Shown in pieces: positions 20,701-32,226 of a stretch of 64,000 bases of DNA. Position 1 is the first letter of the stretch. The number at the start of each line of letters is the position of its first letter. This DNA is from Amorphophallus konjac (taxonomy: Eukaryota > Streptophyta > Magnoliopsida > Alismatales > Araceae). The stretch lies in NCBI GenBank assembly GCA_022559845.1, contig CM040123.1:319591933-319655932 (forward strand), in the 5' to 3' direction. The translations under genes were made by a program, and so were the position numbers. Below the pieces are notes generated by a model. That model did no database searches and had not been told where the DNA came from. It saw only the letters and a list, made by a program, of their open reading frames with translations.

Positions 20701-21929
20701 TCAGTAGAGAACAAGTTTTTGAAGTAGGCTTTAGCATGGCTCCTCAAAGATTCCTGATTATTACACCACTCTTCAGGATCACCTACCCTCAATCTTCTGA
20801 TTACATTCCTCCTTCTATTGCATTGAGAAACAGCATGGTAGAAAGAAGTATTTCTGTCCCCACATTCTATCCAATCTACTCTGGACTTCTGGTTCCAGAA
20901 GATTTCTTCTCTGCATAAAGCTTGGCGGAGGCTTGCATTGGCAGCATTGAGTCCTTCTTTATTTATAGGAGAAGGGTCAGAATCATAAGTATTCTATTTA
21001 TATTCCACTTCAGCTTCAGCAAGACTTATGTTTAAAAATACATCCCCAAAGACTTCCTTATTCCATTTCCGTAGAGAGTCCTTGACAGTCTTCAATTTAA
21101 CAAAAAGCCTAACCAGGGCATTTCGATGACTGATTTTGGCTTGCTGCCATACTTCAGAGATTAACTGCTTAAAGGACACATGAGTACACCACATCCTCTG
21201 GAAGATGAAACGACCAGGGCTGTTAGATAAGCTATCTATATAAAGGAGCAGGGGAGAATGGTCAGAGGGACCTCTAGGTAAGTGTTTAATAGTCAGCTGA
21301 GGAGTAACAGAATGGCAAGAACTGTTCACTAATACACGATCAAGTCTTGCCCTAATATTAGTAGTACCAACTCTATTATTTGTCTAGGTCATTGTAGGCC
21401 CTTGAAATCCAACATCTAAAAGGCCAGCAGAACAAAGAAAGGTATTGAACTCAGACATAGAGGCTAGAGCCGGGTGGCCTCCACCTATCTTCTTAGATGG
21501 CCTTAAAACACAATTAAAATCACCCCCCACCAACCAGGGGATTGTAACAGAAGCAGCAAAAAGAGCAAGTTCACTGAATAGAGACTGTCTAAGGTGAAGA
21601 GCACAAGATGCATATACAAAAGAATAGTATGAACAGAATGTATTATTCACTTTCAGTCCAAGAGTTATATATTGAGAAGAGGAGGCAATAACCTCCAAAT
21701 TGTAGCTGTCGTGCCAGAATATCCAAATCTTTGAATCAAGAGAGTTGTTACCCGCAAACCTCCCAAGCTTGAGATATCTTCCCAATTGAGGAGCTTTATT
21801 TAAACTCAGCATTGGGTCACTAATAGCCACCACATTGACCTTATTAGACTGCACTATATGTTTCAAGCTTCTTTGAGAACCAGTGTTCCCTACCCCATGG
21901 ATATTCCAAATAAGTATAGGTTGAATCAT
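17776..21929 (-). pseudogene. LINE-1 ORF2: endonuclease, reverse transcriptase, zinc finger, RNase H (broken)
   Basis: ORF2 nicks target DNA and copies the RNA at the nick. The start at 21929 opens MIQPILIWNIHGVG. The APE-type endonuclease shows WNIHGVG, GGDFNC and SDHSPL, but the usual catalytic Glu block reads SDP where LINE-2 has LEP. RT blocks: SPGPDGFSGEFF, LITLIPK, FNDFRPISLCN, KLDMAKAYDRMEWDF, GIRQGDPIAPYLFI and the catalytic YADD near 19855. A zinc-finger-like CGIQMVSRCSCC block lies near 18700. The final RNase H (18260-17776) keeps VDGASKGNPG, AEARAL, SDCALL and VADSLA. Stops occur near 21384 (Trp to stop), 21010, 18619 and 18292, with a one-base frameshift at about 20186. A 30 bp tandem duplication lies at 20626-20685. 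Confidence 0.9.
20626..20685. repeat. 30 bp tandem duplication inside LINE-1 RT
   Basis: ACCTGTGGAATGCATTCCAT plus ten further bases, present twice in a row. It keeps frame and duplicates ten residues (PNMMECIPQV). LINE-2 has a single related copy. Confidence 0.9.
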
Positions 21930-21965
21930 GGAGGATTCAATATGATTTCTTCCATCGATCTAGCA

Positions 21966-23408
21966 CTAGATCTGGTAATTACCCCCACCATCATGTATCC
22001 TACTCATATTCTCATTACCCTTCATCAGTAAATGAGACTGCAAAATTTCATTGTCCAGACTAGCCTTATTCGCAATTTGCATACTGGCCATCAGGATCTC
22101 CTGCTCTTTTATAGAAACCTCCACTTCAGAAGTAGAGTCTGCCATAGCATGGGTCTCAGCACCCTGCTTAGCCATCTCCATAGAATCATCTATCAATTGT
22201 CTATGATCAACTTCAACTCTATCAACTAAACAAAAAGATGAAGTAGGTAACAAAGAATTATCCCCCTCACTGACAGGTAAATCATGACCTTCTATTACAT
22301 GTTTGGCTAAGTTTGACTGTTCACCAGCAACCCCATTGGCAGACTTAGAAGAATGATGGGATTCCAAGAGAAACGACTGCTGAAGTTCAGGGGTTGGAAT
22401 CTCCCCCTCCAGGTGCACCGGAACCTGAAGAGGCCTTTCATTAATGCTGGTAGCAAAATTAGCTTGTTTCGACTCCAAAAACTCCGCAGCCTGCTGTAGG
22501 ATCTCAAACTTATTATCCACAGCCACATTATGTCGAACAGCCAGAGGATCAATCGGCCTAGGCCTGAAAGCCTGTCTGGAGTTCTTAGGATCATGTTCTT
22601 TTACTAAACAGGTTTTGGCCATCCTTCCTTGCTTCTTCTTGCAACCATCAACTGAGTGACCGAGCTTATGGCAGAAGGAACAAAGAGTAGGAGCACGGTT
22701 GTAATTGACCGATTGCCAGTAGCCAGTACCATCCAAATCTATCCATAGTCGTTCCCTGCGCGGGGTAGATAAATCCATCTTGACACAAGCCAAGGCCTCC
22801 GATGTATCCGTCATAGCCAAAGTTCTTTCATGAATGCGCAGCACTGTCCCAAAGTTTCCAGCAATAGACCGTAAGCAGTCTTCGTGATACAAGTTAGCCA
22901 GAAAAGCTAGAAAACCGATCCAGACCGGCACCGTCGGCGGATCAGCATCAAAATTGAACTCCGGTGTCCAGCGAAAGAAACGAAACAGAAATCCCTTAAT
23001 GTATAAGTTCTTCTGTATCAGAAGCTTCAAGAAATTCGATTCACAATCAAATCGAAAGAGCAAGTGCCGCGGATTCAGTTTACTAATAACAAAGTCTGAA
23101 GATAATACCAGCCGCTACATCAAGCAGCTTTTGATATCAGAGAAATTTGGCCGACCATATGCACATTTAGCTACAATGGAGAAAGATAGAAAGTGAATGG
23201 ACGCTTGGACATCCACCTTGGTGAAAAACACCGCAGGTTCTCCCCGATCAGTAAATACAGGTTCCTTCATCAGAATAGAAATCTTCGGCCTAAGCTTGGA
23301 CTCCATGAGGGCCTGCTTAAAAGTCCGACGAGAATCTACCTGGGAAGATGAGGAAGCTACCTCCGGCGACGCCCAAGGGAGTGGAAGAGCCCCCTCCACG
23401 CCGGCCAT
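21966..23408 (-). pseudogene. LINE-1 ORF1-like protein (DUF4283 and zinc knuckle), one early stop
   Basis: The probable RNA-binding partner of ORF2. The ATG at 23408 opens MAGVEGALPLPW, just inside the 5' end. The first part (KPVFTDRGEPAVFF-like block, then AKCAYGRPNFSDIKSCL) runs into a TAG at 23115. The frame continues unchanged with DFVISKLNPRHLLFRFD, the DUF4283 part, then VWIGFLAFLANLYHEDCLR, LWIDLDGTGYWQSVNYNRAP and a zinc knuckle CSFCHKLGHSVDGC near 22660. The C-terminal 200 residues are acidic and unstructured. LINE-2 reads through where the TAG occurs here, so a single change broke this copy. Confidence 0.85.
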
Positions 23409-23450
23409 GGCCGACAAGGAGGGAGGCGCACTGGGAGAATGCGGCAGAAA

Positions 23451-23469
23451 AAATTTAAAGAGTACGTTC
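23451..23469. repeat. Right target-site duplication of LINE-1 (19 bp)
   Basis: Identical to 17512-17530 and directly next to the LINE 5' end. Confidence 0.92.
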
Positions 23470-24710
23470 ACAACGGATGTAAAAAAAATAAACAAAGACA
23501 ACTAATATTTATAAAAGAACTCGGATGAACTACAAAAATAGAATTACAAGAGAAAAAAATAAAAGAAATGAGGAAGGGAGAGCAGAATTATCGCCAAGCA
23601 TGGAGGGCCCTCGCCCTACTCCAACCGTCTCCTCGCCAACTCCAAAGAGCCGGCACCCAGAACTCCAAAGAGCCATAGCCCAAGCAAAAAAAAAAAAAAA
23701 AACTCCCCCAGAGCAGTCTTCGTCCGCCTTTATATAGGCTCTTCAAAACGCCAAGTGCATGCCGCTTCCTTCGCACCCATAAATCCCACGGTCGTGTCCG
23801 TCTTCTGCACCGGTGAGCTTATCTCGTGAATAGACTGTGTTCATCCTTATCCTCCTCAACACACGCACCTACCACTCTTCTCCTTCTTCTCTCCTCCATG
23901 CGCAATGCACCTGCCACTCTTCTCCTTCTTCTCTCCTCCATGCGCAATGCACCTGCCACACTTCTCATGCAAACACCTTCGTTTTCACAGAAGCCACACA
24001 TAAAGCCACCCCATGCAATTTCAATGGCGCCCTCCACATACGTAACAGCTGCCAGCGAACTGCCGCATGCAACCACTGCACTAGCTCGATGCTAGCCATG
24101 ATTTCGTAGTCGCATCCCTCTCTCTCGCAACCCTTGCTCCCATGAATGCCACCCATGCGACGCGAACGCGAGTGTTTCTCTCACGCATGACCTTCCACCT
24201 ACACGTGCTCCGTCTTGTCTTCGTTATCCAACTGAATAGTCTACCATACCTAGCCCACGTAAGGCACAGAATCGCCATGCACGTGGGCTCCACCCTTGGC
24301 CATCGTAGTTGTGTTCGTTCCCTCGCGAACGACCACACAATGTGAGCCTTATCCCATGCGAACGCGGTGAACGATCATTGCATGCACGCAAGCGGGGAAA
24401 GTTTCTCACGAACCACGGTCGCTTCCATGCATGTAACCTTCTCTAAAACATGTAGTAATTAACTAGCCTTCCCCCACACATGGTGGCCCATTCAACACAT
24501 GGTACAAGTGATCCACTCGCGATTTTCTTCACACACAAAAGAAAACCATTTATTCAAACAAATAATTAGATCAAACCATCAATATGAAATTATATTAAAT
24601 TTACAAGATGATTTAAATATTTAACATTTATGCATCCTTTCACGTGGAATTGCACATAAAATAATAAATAAATGACATTATTTTAATATAAAATCTATAA
24701 TTATCACTTG
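23470..24710. other. Unassigned sequence between LINE-1 and Tekay-B
   Basis: Continuous with 17312-17511 before LINE-1 landed. It has a poly-A run at about 23687-23701, a TATATAGG at 23731 and a 42 bp tandem duplication near 23876-23959. Short GC-rich open frames overlap on both strands but none resembles a known protein. The last 150 bp are AT-rich and abut the broken gag of Tekay-B. Confidence 0.4.
23876..23959. repeat. 42 bp tandem duplication
   Basis: Two consecutive copies of a 42 bp unit containing CTCCTCCATGCGCAATGCAC. Confidence 0.85.
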
Positions 24711-24711
24711 T

Positions 24712-25544
24712 TACCTTATGATCCTTGCTCCTGCAGTGAAAACACACTCCCAACTTCCACCAACATTTCTTAAATCAATGACTATCATTACCACAATGCC
24801 TACACTTCTTTTTCTTAAGCTTTTATCATTAGGAGATTCATTACTATCATTTGGTCTTTTCTTGCCATTCTCTGAACTGACCGCTAGCTTCTTCTTCTTC
24901 ATCCTACCTTTAACTCTCTTGGCCATGTCCATGGCATTCTCTAATAATTGCGCTCTTCTAACAATCTCGACATACGTTCGAATGTTCATTGGCACCAATT
25001 GAGGTATATACTGAAGCCTTAGTCCATTTATGAATCTTTTAGCCTTCATCTTCTTGGTCATAACCAAATGAGGTGCATATCGGGCCAATCTTGAAAATTG
25101 GGCCTCATACTCAGCTACCGTCATACTCCTTTGTTTTAACGAGCCAAATTTTGCGGCCTTCCTCTCACGAATCCTCTCCAAAATATACTTATCATTAAAA
25201 TGTTCTAAAAATTCCTCCCATGTTACTTGGTTACAGGGTAAAATTACTTCTACAGACTCCCACCAAACCCTAGTATCTCTTTCTAATTGGAAAGTAGCCA
25301 GAAGGACCCTATCTTGATCTGAACATTGTATTACTCAGAATATTCTCTCTATCTCATTAATCCAATGCTCAACCTCATCGGGATCGATAGATCTATTAAA
25401 CCTTGGGGAATTAAAACTTCAAAATTTTCTATGCAGATCCCAAACACCATGATTCGCTCCACCTTGAGCCACTTGTTATAATACTTGAGTCAACCCTTGG
25501 ACTGTTCTTTGCATTTCACGCCACTGAGTACGCTCCACCGCCAT
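24712..25544 (-). pseudogene. Tekay-B gag (truncated, broken)
   Basis: The start ATG at 25544 opens MAVERTQWREMQ, like Tekay-A gag. The core blocks are NSPRFNRSIDPDEVEHWI, WWESVE, SMTVAEYEAQFSRLARYAPHL and FINGLRLQYIPQL. Only 25181-24711 is open. Upstream there are stops near 25480, 25425 and 25335. A frameshift near 24830 precedes a zinc knuckle in another frame (CRHCGNDSH, then Cys) and the start of a second (CFHCRSKDH), where the sequence ends at 24712. All residues after that, and all of pol, are lost. Confidence 0.82.
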
Positions 25545-25746
25545 CTCACTAGTTGTCTAATTCCTACAAAATAATTTTCAATACTTAATTATTATTATTT
25601 TTAGAACTTAAACATGTTTTAGCACTTAGCCCGAGGCTCTACCCAATCTCACTGGGTGACAATAAGGAAGGACATAGTTTATAGGATCTAATACTCATAG
25701 CAACCTATACCTATGGCCAAAAACCTACGGTTTTAATAAAACCTAG

Positions 25747-25758
25747 GCTCTGATACCA
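25747..25758 (-). other. Primer binding site of Tekay-B
   Basis: TGGTATCAGAGC on the minus strand, 4 nt from the LTR end TGTCACACCCCG on the plus strand. Confidence 0.9.
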
Positions 25759-25762
25759 CTTC

Positions 25763-26084
25763 TGTCACACCCCGATTTAGTAGCAGAAGGAAATTTGGAA
25801 TGTGAGAGCAAACAATCATGTCAATCAGAGCAACTAAGAGACAACAACCACAAGATAAAATTTGGACAAAAATATAATTTTGTTAACAATCAAACTCATT
25901 ATTACAATTCTTGACTCAAAAGAAAAAGACTCAATACAATACTCTCATTATTTCTAATCTAGACTCAAGAAAATAGAAAAGACACAAGTCTTCTAAAGAT
26001 CCAGGAGCACTCGGTCACGCTTGCTCTTCCCCATTAGAGTGAATTTCATCTTTGTTATTACCAGAAAAATATTAAGAAATACTA
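25763..26084 (-). repeat. Tekay-B LTR, gag-proximal block
   Basis: Begins TGTCACACCCCG, like the Tekay-A LTR (TGTCACGCCCCG). It ends at the Tekay-C insertion, with the 5 bp TACTA at 26080-26084 being one copy of the target duplication. Confidence 0.88.
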
Positions 26085-26637
26085 TGTAAGACCCGTGAAA
26101 TTATGGATTCTTATCAGATCTTTAATTCGGAAAATTTCCATGAAATTGGGTAATTTTGTGGGTTAATTGCATTGATTATGCTTGAATAAATCCATTTATA
26201 TTATGAGTTAGGGAAATGGTGGGGCATTAACACAATTTTGGTTTTCTTGATGCCTTTTAGCAATTAAAGGTTTTATATCAAACAAAAATATATGTCAAAA
26301 CCCTTTTTATTTTCACCCACGAGAGGAACCCACGGTTCCCTCTCCCACCTCACGCATCGCCCCCCCTCTCCCCCGTTGTTCTCTCGGCATGCAACTCCAC
26401 CCGGCTGCGGGCGGCTTTGTAATTATTTCTAGAATAATGTATAATTATCAAACTCTAGTATTGTAAATTTTGCTTCAGCTTAATGTAATTATTTTTTCAA
26501 AATGCGCGTATGATTGTAGATCTTTATGCACCCACAACCTCTTTTCCAACCCTTTCGGAGCCTCATCAGCTCTTGGGTGGCGTCTCAGGGTCCTAGTGGT
26601 ATCGGGTCTCCGGTATCCGGGAAGATGGGTCATTAGA
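26085..26637 (+). repeat. 5' LTR of Tekay-C with about 3.4 kb internal deletion
   Basis: The first part matches 31441-31770 and the last part matches about 35163-35377 of the 3' LTR. The junction lies near 26412-26420, at GGCGGCTTTGTA. The two parent edges in the 3' LTR, GGCGGCTTGG and GTACTTTGTA, share CTT, so the deletion used 3 bp of microhomology. The lost part includes the TATA box and all hairpins. Confidence 0.9.
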
Positions 26638-26639
26638 GT

Positions 26640-26651
26640 TGGTATCAGAGC
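26640..26651 (+). other. Primer binding site of Tekay-C
   Basis: TGGTATCAGAGC, 2 nt after the 5' LTR end. Confidence 0.92.
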
Positions 26652-26792
26652 GTGGTCTTGTGGTGGTGTATAAAGACCTAGAATTACAATAGTCCAGAAT
26701 AAGTCTAGGTACCACTAATTGCTGGCTTAGGTTGTTTTCTGCGATTACTCATGATTTTGGTTGTGTGTGTTTTCCCTCATGTTTTAGAACCA

Positions 26793-27833
26793 ATGGCTCC
26801 AAGGTGAAGGACGCGTTTCCAAGCCAGAGTGCCTATGGATGTTCAAGGAGAAGAGAGCGGTCCATCGCCTCCTCTAGTGAATGTTAGAGGCCAAGGCCGT
26901 GCTGATCCTGATGTTGGTGAAGGCGTGTCTTCTCAAGGTGGTCGTGGCCGAGCTTTGAAGGAGTTTCTCTTGTTCCACCCACCTTAGTTTGAAGGGCAGC
27001 ATGATCCTAATGCGGAAAGGACATGGCTGGATGCAACTAAGCGAGTTTTCCACTCTATGGAGTGCGCCGAGGATGAAAAGGGAATGTTGGCTACTTTTTA
27101 GTTTCAAGGGGCAGCACTTGCTTGGTGGACTTTAGAGTGGGAAACATCATTCCAATCTCGTCCTCTTCGACAGATCAGCTGGCAAGAGTTCGTCTCTTCT
27201 TTCGAGCGTACTTACAGTCCGGCTTACCTCAGAATGGACAAGATGTATCAGTTCATGGAATTGGTCCAAGGTGGCATGAAAGTCTTGCGGTACTGAACCA
27301 AGTTTGTGGAATTGGGTCGGTATGCTCCTCATATCATGGCGGATGAAGGGCTGAAACTCAACAATTTCTATGAGGGTTGAGGCCAGAATTGAGGCAACCG
27401 CTTATTGTGACTAGTGTGGCCAATTTGGACAGGGCTTGTCAAGCAGCGGCAACATTAGAGCTAGATATGGCAAGAACTCGAGGGCAGACCCAGGCAGGGC
27501 CAATGCAGCAAAGTGGGTAGTAGCAGTTGAGTGGTCAGCCGAGTATGCAAGGGGTGCCATCTTCTACTACTTCTGCCGGTGATTCGCCTTCTTTGAGATC
27601 AAAGTTCAGGTGGATGTTCAGGAAGCAAAAGAAGCGGCAAGATTGACAAGCTTCAGCTAGCAGTGTGCAGTAACATGCACCTTCTCAGTAGCAGGGATCG
27701 GCAGGGAATTAGCCTCAAGCATGTCCCAGATGTGGTGAAAGCCATCCAGGTAGACAATGTATGATGCCAGTGGTTTGTTACCGGTGTGATCAGGTGGGAC
27801 ACGTGGCCCGTGACTATCCATCAAGGCCTAAGT
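26793..27833 (+). pseudogene. Tekay-C gag (many stops)
   Basis: From ATG 26793 a gag-like frame can be followed with stops at codon 5 and several later points: FHPP then FEGQHDPNAERTWLDATKRVF, AWWTLEWETSF, WQEFVSSFERTY and GRYAPHIMAD. A frameshift separates this from the zinc knuckles near 27722-27815 (CPRCGESHPGRQC and CYRCDQVGHVARDY). In the second knuckle the last Cys has become Tyr, which would abolish zinc binding. The knuckle frame is the protease frame. Confidence 0.8.
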
Positions 27834-28531
27834 AGCGTGCTCAATTTTTATAGCCACAGTAGTTCCGACCTCCACCACCGCAGCAGATACAACAGTTTTA
27901 ACAGGCACAGGCGTCATCACAGCAATGTACCGCAGGCGGAAAGAAATCTCATGGAAGAGTCATGCATATGACTCATTCCGAGGTGGTTGCGACTCATTTA
28001 GTGGAAGGTACTGTTATGATTTATGGTCAAGCCGCACGTGTTTTATTTGATTCTGGTGCTTCTCATTCATTTATTTCTGAGAACTTTGTTGCTTGCATTG
28101 AGGAACCGACTTCAGAATTATCTTGTGAGTTAATTGTGGAATTGCCTACGGGAGAGATCATGTTTACTCCCTTCTATCTTGATAAGGCCCCAATCGTGAT
28201 TGGGAATCAGCAATTGTCTACTAGATTGTATGCCTTACGGTTGGTAGATTATGATGTCATTCTGGGCATGGATTTGCTAGAAGGTTATGGAGCAGTGGTT
28301 AATTGCAAAGCTAAGAAGATTTACTTTCAGCCATCTGGGGGATCAGCATTCTATTTTCAAGGTATTCGATCTCGTTCTCCTCGCTTGCTTATTTATGCTA
28401 TTCGAGCACGTAGGCTACTTGATGCTGGTTGTCAGGGATTTCTTGCTTCCGTGGTTGTTGTTGAGGCACCACAACAAGACATTGATGCTATTCATGTGGT
28501 TTGTGAATTTTTTGATGTTTTCCCTGATTAG
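27834..28531 (+). pseudogene. Tekay-C aspartic protease
   Basis: The open stretch from 27962 to 28531 carries the aspartic protease active site [15 protein letters not shown], with the catalytic Asp codon at 28049. It then has VDYDVILGMDLLEGYGAVVNC, the usual second half, and runs towards RT as VVCEFFDVFPD before a TAG at 28529. It is normally cut out of the polyprotein to process gag and pol. The active site looks intact, unlike its surroundings. Confidence 0.82.
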
Positions 28532-29831
28532 TTACCATGCTTACCTCCATAGCGAGAAATTAATTTGTGATCGAAGTAATTCTAGGTACAGCGCCTTTGT
28601 CAAAAGCACCTTACCATATGGCTCCTGCAGAACTCAAGTAATTGAGGGCACAATTGCAAGAATTGCTGCAAAAAGGCTATATCCATCCTAGCTTCTCCCC
28701 GTAGAGTGCTCCTATGTTGTTTGTGAAAAAGAAAGATGGAAGCTTGAGGCTGTGCATTGATTACAAGCAATTGAATCAGGTGACTATTAAGAACAAATAT
28801 CCTCTGCCCAGGATCGACGATTTATTTGACCACCTTTAGTCAGCCTGTGTCTTTTCCCGGATTGATCTCCGATCTGGCTACTATCAATTACGGATCATGG
28901 AATCTGACGTGGAGAAGACTATTTTCAATACGAGGTATGGTCACTATAAGTTTTTGGTTATTCCATTTGGGTTAACCAATGCACCTGCAGCGTTCATGGA
29001 TATGATGCATCGGGTGTTTCATCCATATTTGGACCAGTTTGTGGTGGCCTTTGTAGATAATATCTTGATTGATTTTGCTTCTGAGGAAGAGCATGTGCAA
29101 CATTTGAGAATTGTATTGCAGACTCTGCGAGATCACCAACTTTATGCAAAATTCAGCAAATGTGAGTTCTGGCTTCAAGAAATCTATTTTCTAGGCCATG
29201 TGATTTCTGGTGAAGGGATTATAGTTGACCCAGCTAAAATTGAGTCCATCCTCCAGTGGCAGAGACCGAGATCTGTGACAGAGGTCAGGAGTTTCTTGGG
29301 TCTTGCAGGTTACTACAAGAGGTTTATTCAGGACTTTGCACGAATTGCAGCACCTATGACTAAGCTGACTCGAAAAAATGTGACATTTCTATGGTCTAAG
29401 GATTGTGAGCAGAGTTTCAATGAATTGAAGAGGGTACTCACGGCTTCCCCAGTGCTTGTCTTGCCTTCTACTTCTGGTGGATTTGTTGTGTGTACGGATG
29501 CATCTCGAGTGGGTTTGGGTGCAGTATTGATGAACATGGCAGGGTTGTAGCTTATGCATCCCGGCAATTGAAGCAACATGAAGAAAATTATCGCACTCAT
29601 GACCTAGAGTTGGCAGCAGTGATTTTTGCACTTAAAATTTGGAGACATTATTTGTATGGTGAGAAATTTGAGATTTTCACCGATCATCAAAGCTTGAAAT
29701 GTCTTTTATCAAAAAGACTTGAATCTTCGTCAGCGCAGGTGGATGGAGTATATGAAAGATTATGATTTTACTCTGTCATATCAACCTGGCAAGATGAATG
29801 TGGTGGCAGATGCACTGAGCAGAAAAGTGTA
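28532..29831 (+). pseudogene. Tekay-C reverse transcriptase and RNase H, catalytic site altered
   Basis: RT blocks are recognisable from about 28706 ([20 protein letters not shown]), then [27 protein letters not shown] and [21 protein letters not shown]. The catalytic motif reads FVDN at 29050-29061 instead of FVDD or FIDD: GAT AAT, so the second Asp is Asn and the enzyme would be dead. RNase H follows with CTDAS and, after a frameshift near 29530, [18 protein letters not shown] and FTDHQSLK. A second frameshift lies near 29710. Stops are also present near 28700 and 28840. Confidence 0.88.
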
Positions 29832-29838
29832 GATCAGT

Positions 29839-31368
29839 CACTTGATGGTGCGAGAATGGAAGCTATGGGAGCAAGTTCCAAGCGAGACTTTCAGATTGAA
29901 AATTCCTCGTGATCCGATGGCGGCTGTTCTTGTTAGTCTAGTGGTGACTCCAGATATTTATCGGCAGATCAGGGAAGCACAGCAGGCAAATTCTGAGTTG
30001 TCTCGTGTTGTGACTATGCCAGATGTGGAATTTTGTGATGATGCAGTGGTGAGATTCAAGGGCCGAATCTATGTTCTAGCTGAAGATTCCTTGAGGAATG
30101 CTATCTTGAATGAAGCACATTGATCCCACTATACTATCCATCATGGAACCACGAAGATGTATAATAATGTGAAAAGGCAATTTTGGTGGCCAAGTATGAA
30201 GATGGATGTGGCAGACTTCGTGGCTAAATGTTTGACATGTCAACTGGTGAAAGCCGAGCATCATAGACTCGGAGGTATGCTTCAACCTTTGAAATTTTTG
30301 ATGTGGAAATGGGATCATGTGACTATTGACTTTGTTGTGGGTTTGCCTCGAACCCCTAAAGGATTTGATGGCATTTGGCTGTTGGTTGATTGTTTGACTA
30401 AAACAGCTAGATTATTGCCGATCAAGGTAAAGTGGAATGTTCAAAGATTGGCCAGGCTTTATGTTGAAAGGATTTTACCATTGCATGGAATTCTAATATC
30501 TATTGTATCATACCGTGACCCACGCTTTACCTCTGGTTTTTGGCGGAGCTTTCAAAAGGCGTTGGGCACGGAGTTGGCATTCAGTTTAGCATGTCATCCT
30601 CAATCTGATGGTCACTCTGAAAGGACCATTCAGACTTTAGAGGATATGTTACGATCTTGTTGTCTAGACTGGCAGGGTTTGCGGAGCCAGCATTTGTCAT
30701 TGGTAGAGTTTGCTTATAACAACAGCTACCACTCTAGCATCGGTATGGCACCATATGAAACACTATATGGTCGGCCTTGTCGTACACCGTTAGACTGGTT
30801 TGAGGTCGGTGATCGGTTGATGACAGAATCGGATCTTGTGCAGCAGTGTGTCGAGGTGGTTCTTCTGATCAGGCAGAGACTATTGACAGCTCAAAGTCGA
30901 CAGAAGAGTTATGCCGTTTGACGCAGAAGACCGTCGCAGTTTGAGCTAGGAGATTTTGTTTTGGTGAGAATATCTCCTATGAAGGGTGTTGTGAGATTCG
31001 ACAACCGTGGTAAGCTCAGTCCCTTGTATATTGGTATGTTTCCTATCTTGGAGCGTGTGGGCCAAGTGGCTTATCATCTTTAGTTGCCACTGACGATGGG
31101 AGCGATCCACGATGTATTTCATGTTTCTATGTTAAGGAAATATGTGCCAGATCAATTGAACATTCTTGATGATTCAGTGTGGCCTGAAGTGGCGGTGGAT
31201 CTATCTACGCCAGAATTCCTGATTCGTATTGAGGATCGTCGTGAGCAGCGGTTGAGGAATAAGGTTATTCCGCTGGTTAAGGTAGTATGGCAGTGCCACT
31301 CTGGTAATAAGGCTACATGGGAATGCGAGGATGAGATGCGTTTGCAGTTCCCGTATCTGTTTGAGTAG
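29839..31368 (+). pseudogene. Tekay-C integrase with chromodomain (broken)
   Basis: The linker and zinc-binding part span 29842-30250 (LNEAH, stop, HYTIHHGTTKMY, CLTCQLVK). The core shows TIDFVVGLPRTPKGFDGIW and SYRDPRFTSGFW, where SDRD is expected, so the second catalytic Asp appears to be Tyr. The Glu helix (TIQTLEDMLR) is present. After stops near 30919 and 31081, the frame resumes with GAIHDVFHVSMLRKYVPD and ends in a chromodomain-like LRNKVIPLVKVVW, ATWE and FPYLFE, stopping at 31366. The sequence downstream is the polypurine tract. Confidence 0.88.
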
Positions 31369-31426
31369 GTTTGTCTCTCCTTTTCCTTCCTAGTGTTTTC
31401 TTTAAATTTTGAGGATGAATTTTTGT

Positions 31427-31440
31427 TAGGAGGGAGGGAC
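31427..31440 (+). other. Polypurine tract of Tekay-C
   Basis: TTAGGAGGGAGGGAC directly before the 3' LTR start at 31441. Confidence 0.85.
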
Positions 31441-32226
31441 TGTAAGACCCATGAAATTACGAATTCTTATCAGATCTTTAACTCGGAAAATTTCCATGAA
31501 ATTGGGTAATTTTGTGGGTTAATTGCATTGATTATGCTTGAATAAATCCATTTATATTATGAGTTAGGGAAATGGTAGGGCATTAACACAATTTTGGTTT
31601 TCTTGATGCTTTTTAGCAATAAAGGTTTTATATATAAAAAAATATGTCAAAACCCATTTTATTTTCACCCACGAGAGGAACCCACGGTTCCCTCTCCCAC
31701 CTCACACACTGCCCCCCTCTCCCCCATTGTTCTCTCGGCGTGCAACTCCACCCGGCAGCTGGCGGCTTGGAGGAGAAGACTCCGGCAAGTTCGGGGCGAC
31801 AGTGGCGTGCTCGTGTGGCCGTGAAGGCGGGCTCGTGTGGTGGTGGTTTTTCTCCATCGTGGGAGGCGGGTTTAGCATGAAGAATGGCGTCCTTTTGCTG
31901 TTCCAAGTAGGGGGATGGATTCTACTTCACTTTTCCACGATTTTCTATGTGTTAGATTAGTGAAATGCATGTTAGAATGACTACTTGGATTCAAAGAATG
32001 CATGGGAGTTGTTTTTATTTTAAACCCTTATGAATTGATTATCATGGGCATTGTTCTTTATATTTTTGGGGTTTAAAACATATGGAAATGTTATATGACA
32101 GGTTAAAACAAGTGAAATTCATGTAATCCACTCCTTTTGAACAAGTTGGGAGGGGTTTAAAACGAATAGGGTGTTTTTCATATCGTCCGAAATGGTAGGG
32201 GTCACCACCGGACTGCCAAGCTGGTT

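Larger units (their letters stand above)
17531..23450 (-). mobile_element. LINE-1, plant L1-type non-LTR retrotransposon, apparently full length (5920 bp)
   Basis: Bounded by a 19 bp target duplication and ending in a poly-A tail (poly-T at 17531-17541). On the minus strand it carries ORF1 (nucleic-acid-binding, DUF4283 plus zinc finger) from 23408 and ORF2 (endonuclease, reverse transcriptase, zinc finger, RNase H) from 21929. The ORF1 start is only 42 bp from the 5' end. Damage is light: a handful of stops and one frameshift. LINE-2 at 39835 is the same family in the opposite orientation. Confidence 0.93.
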
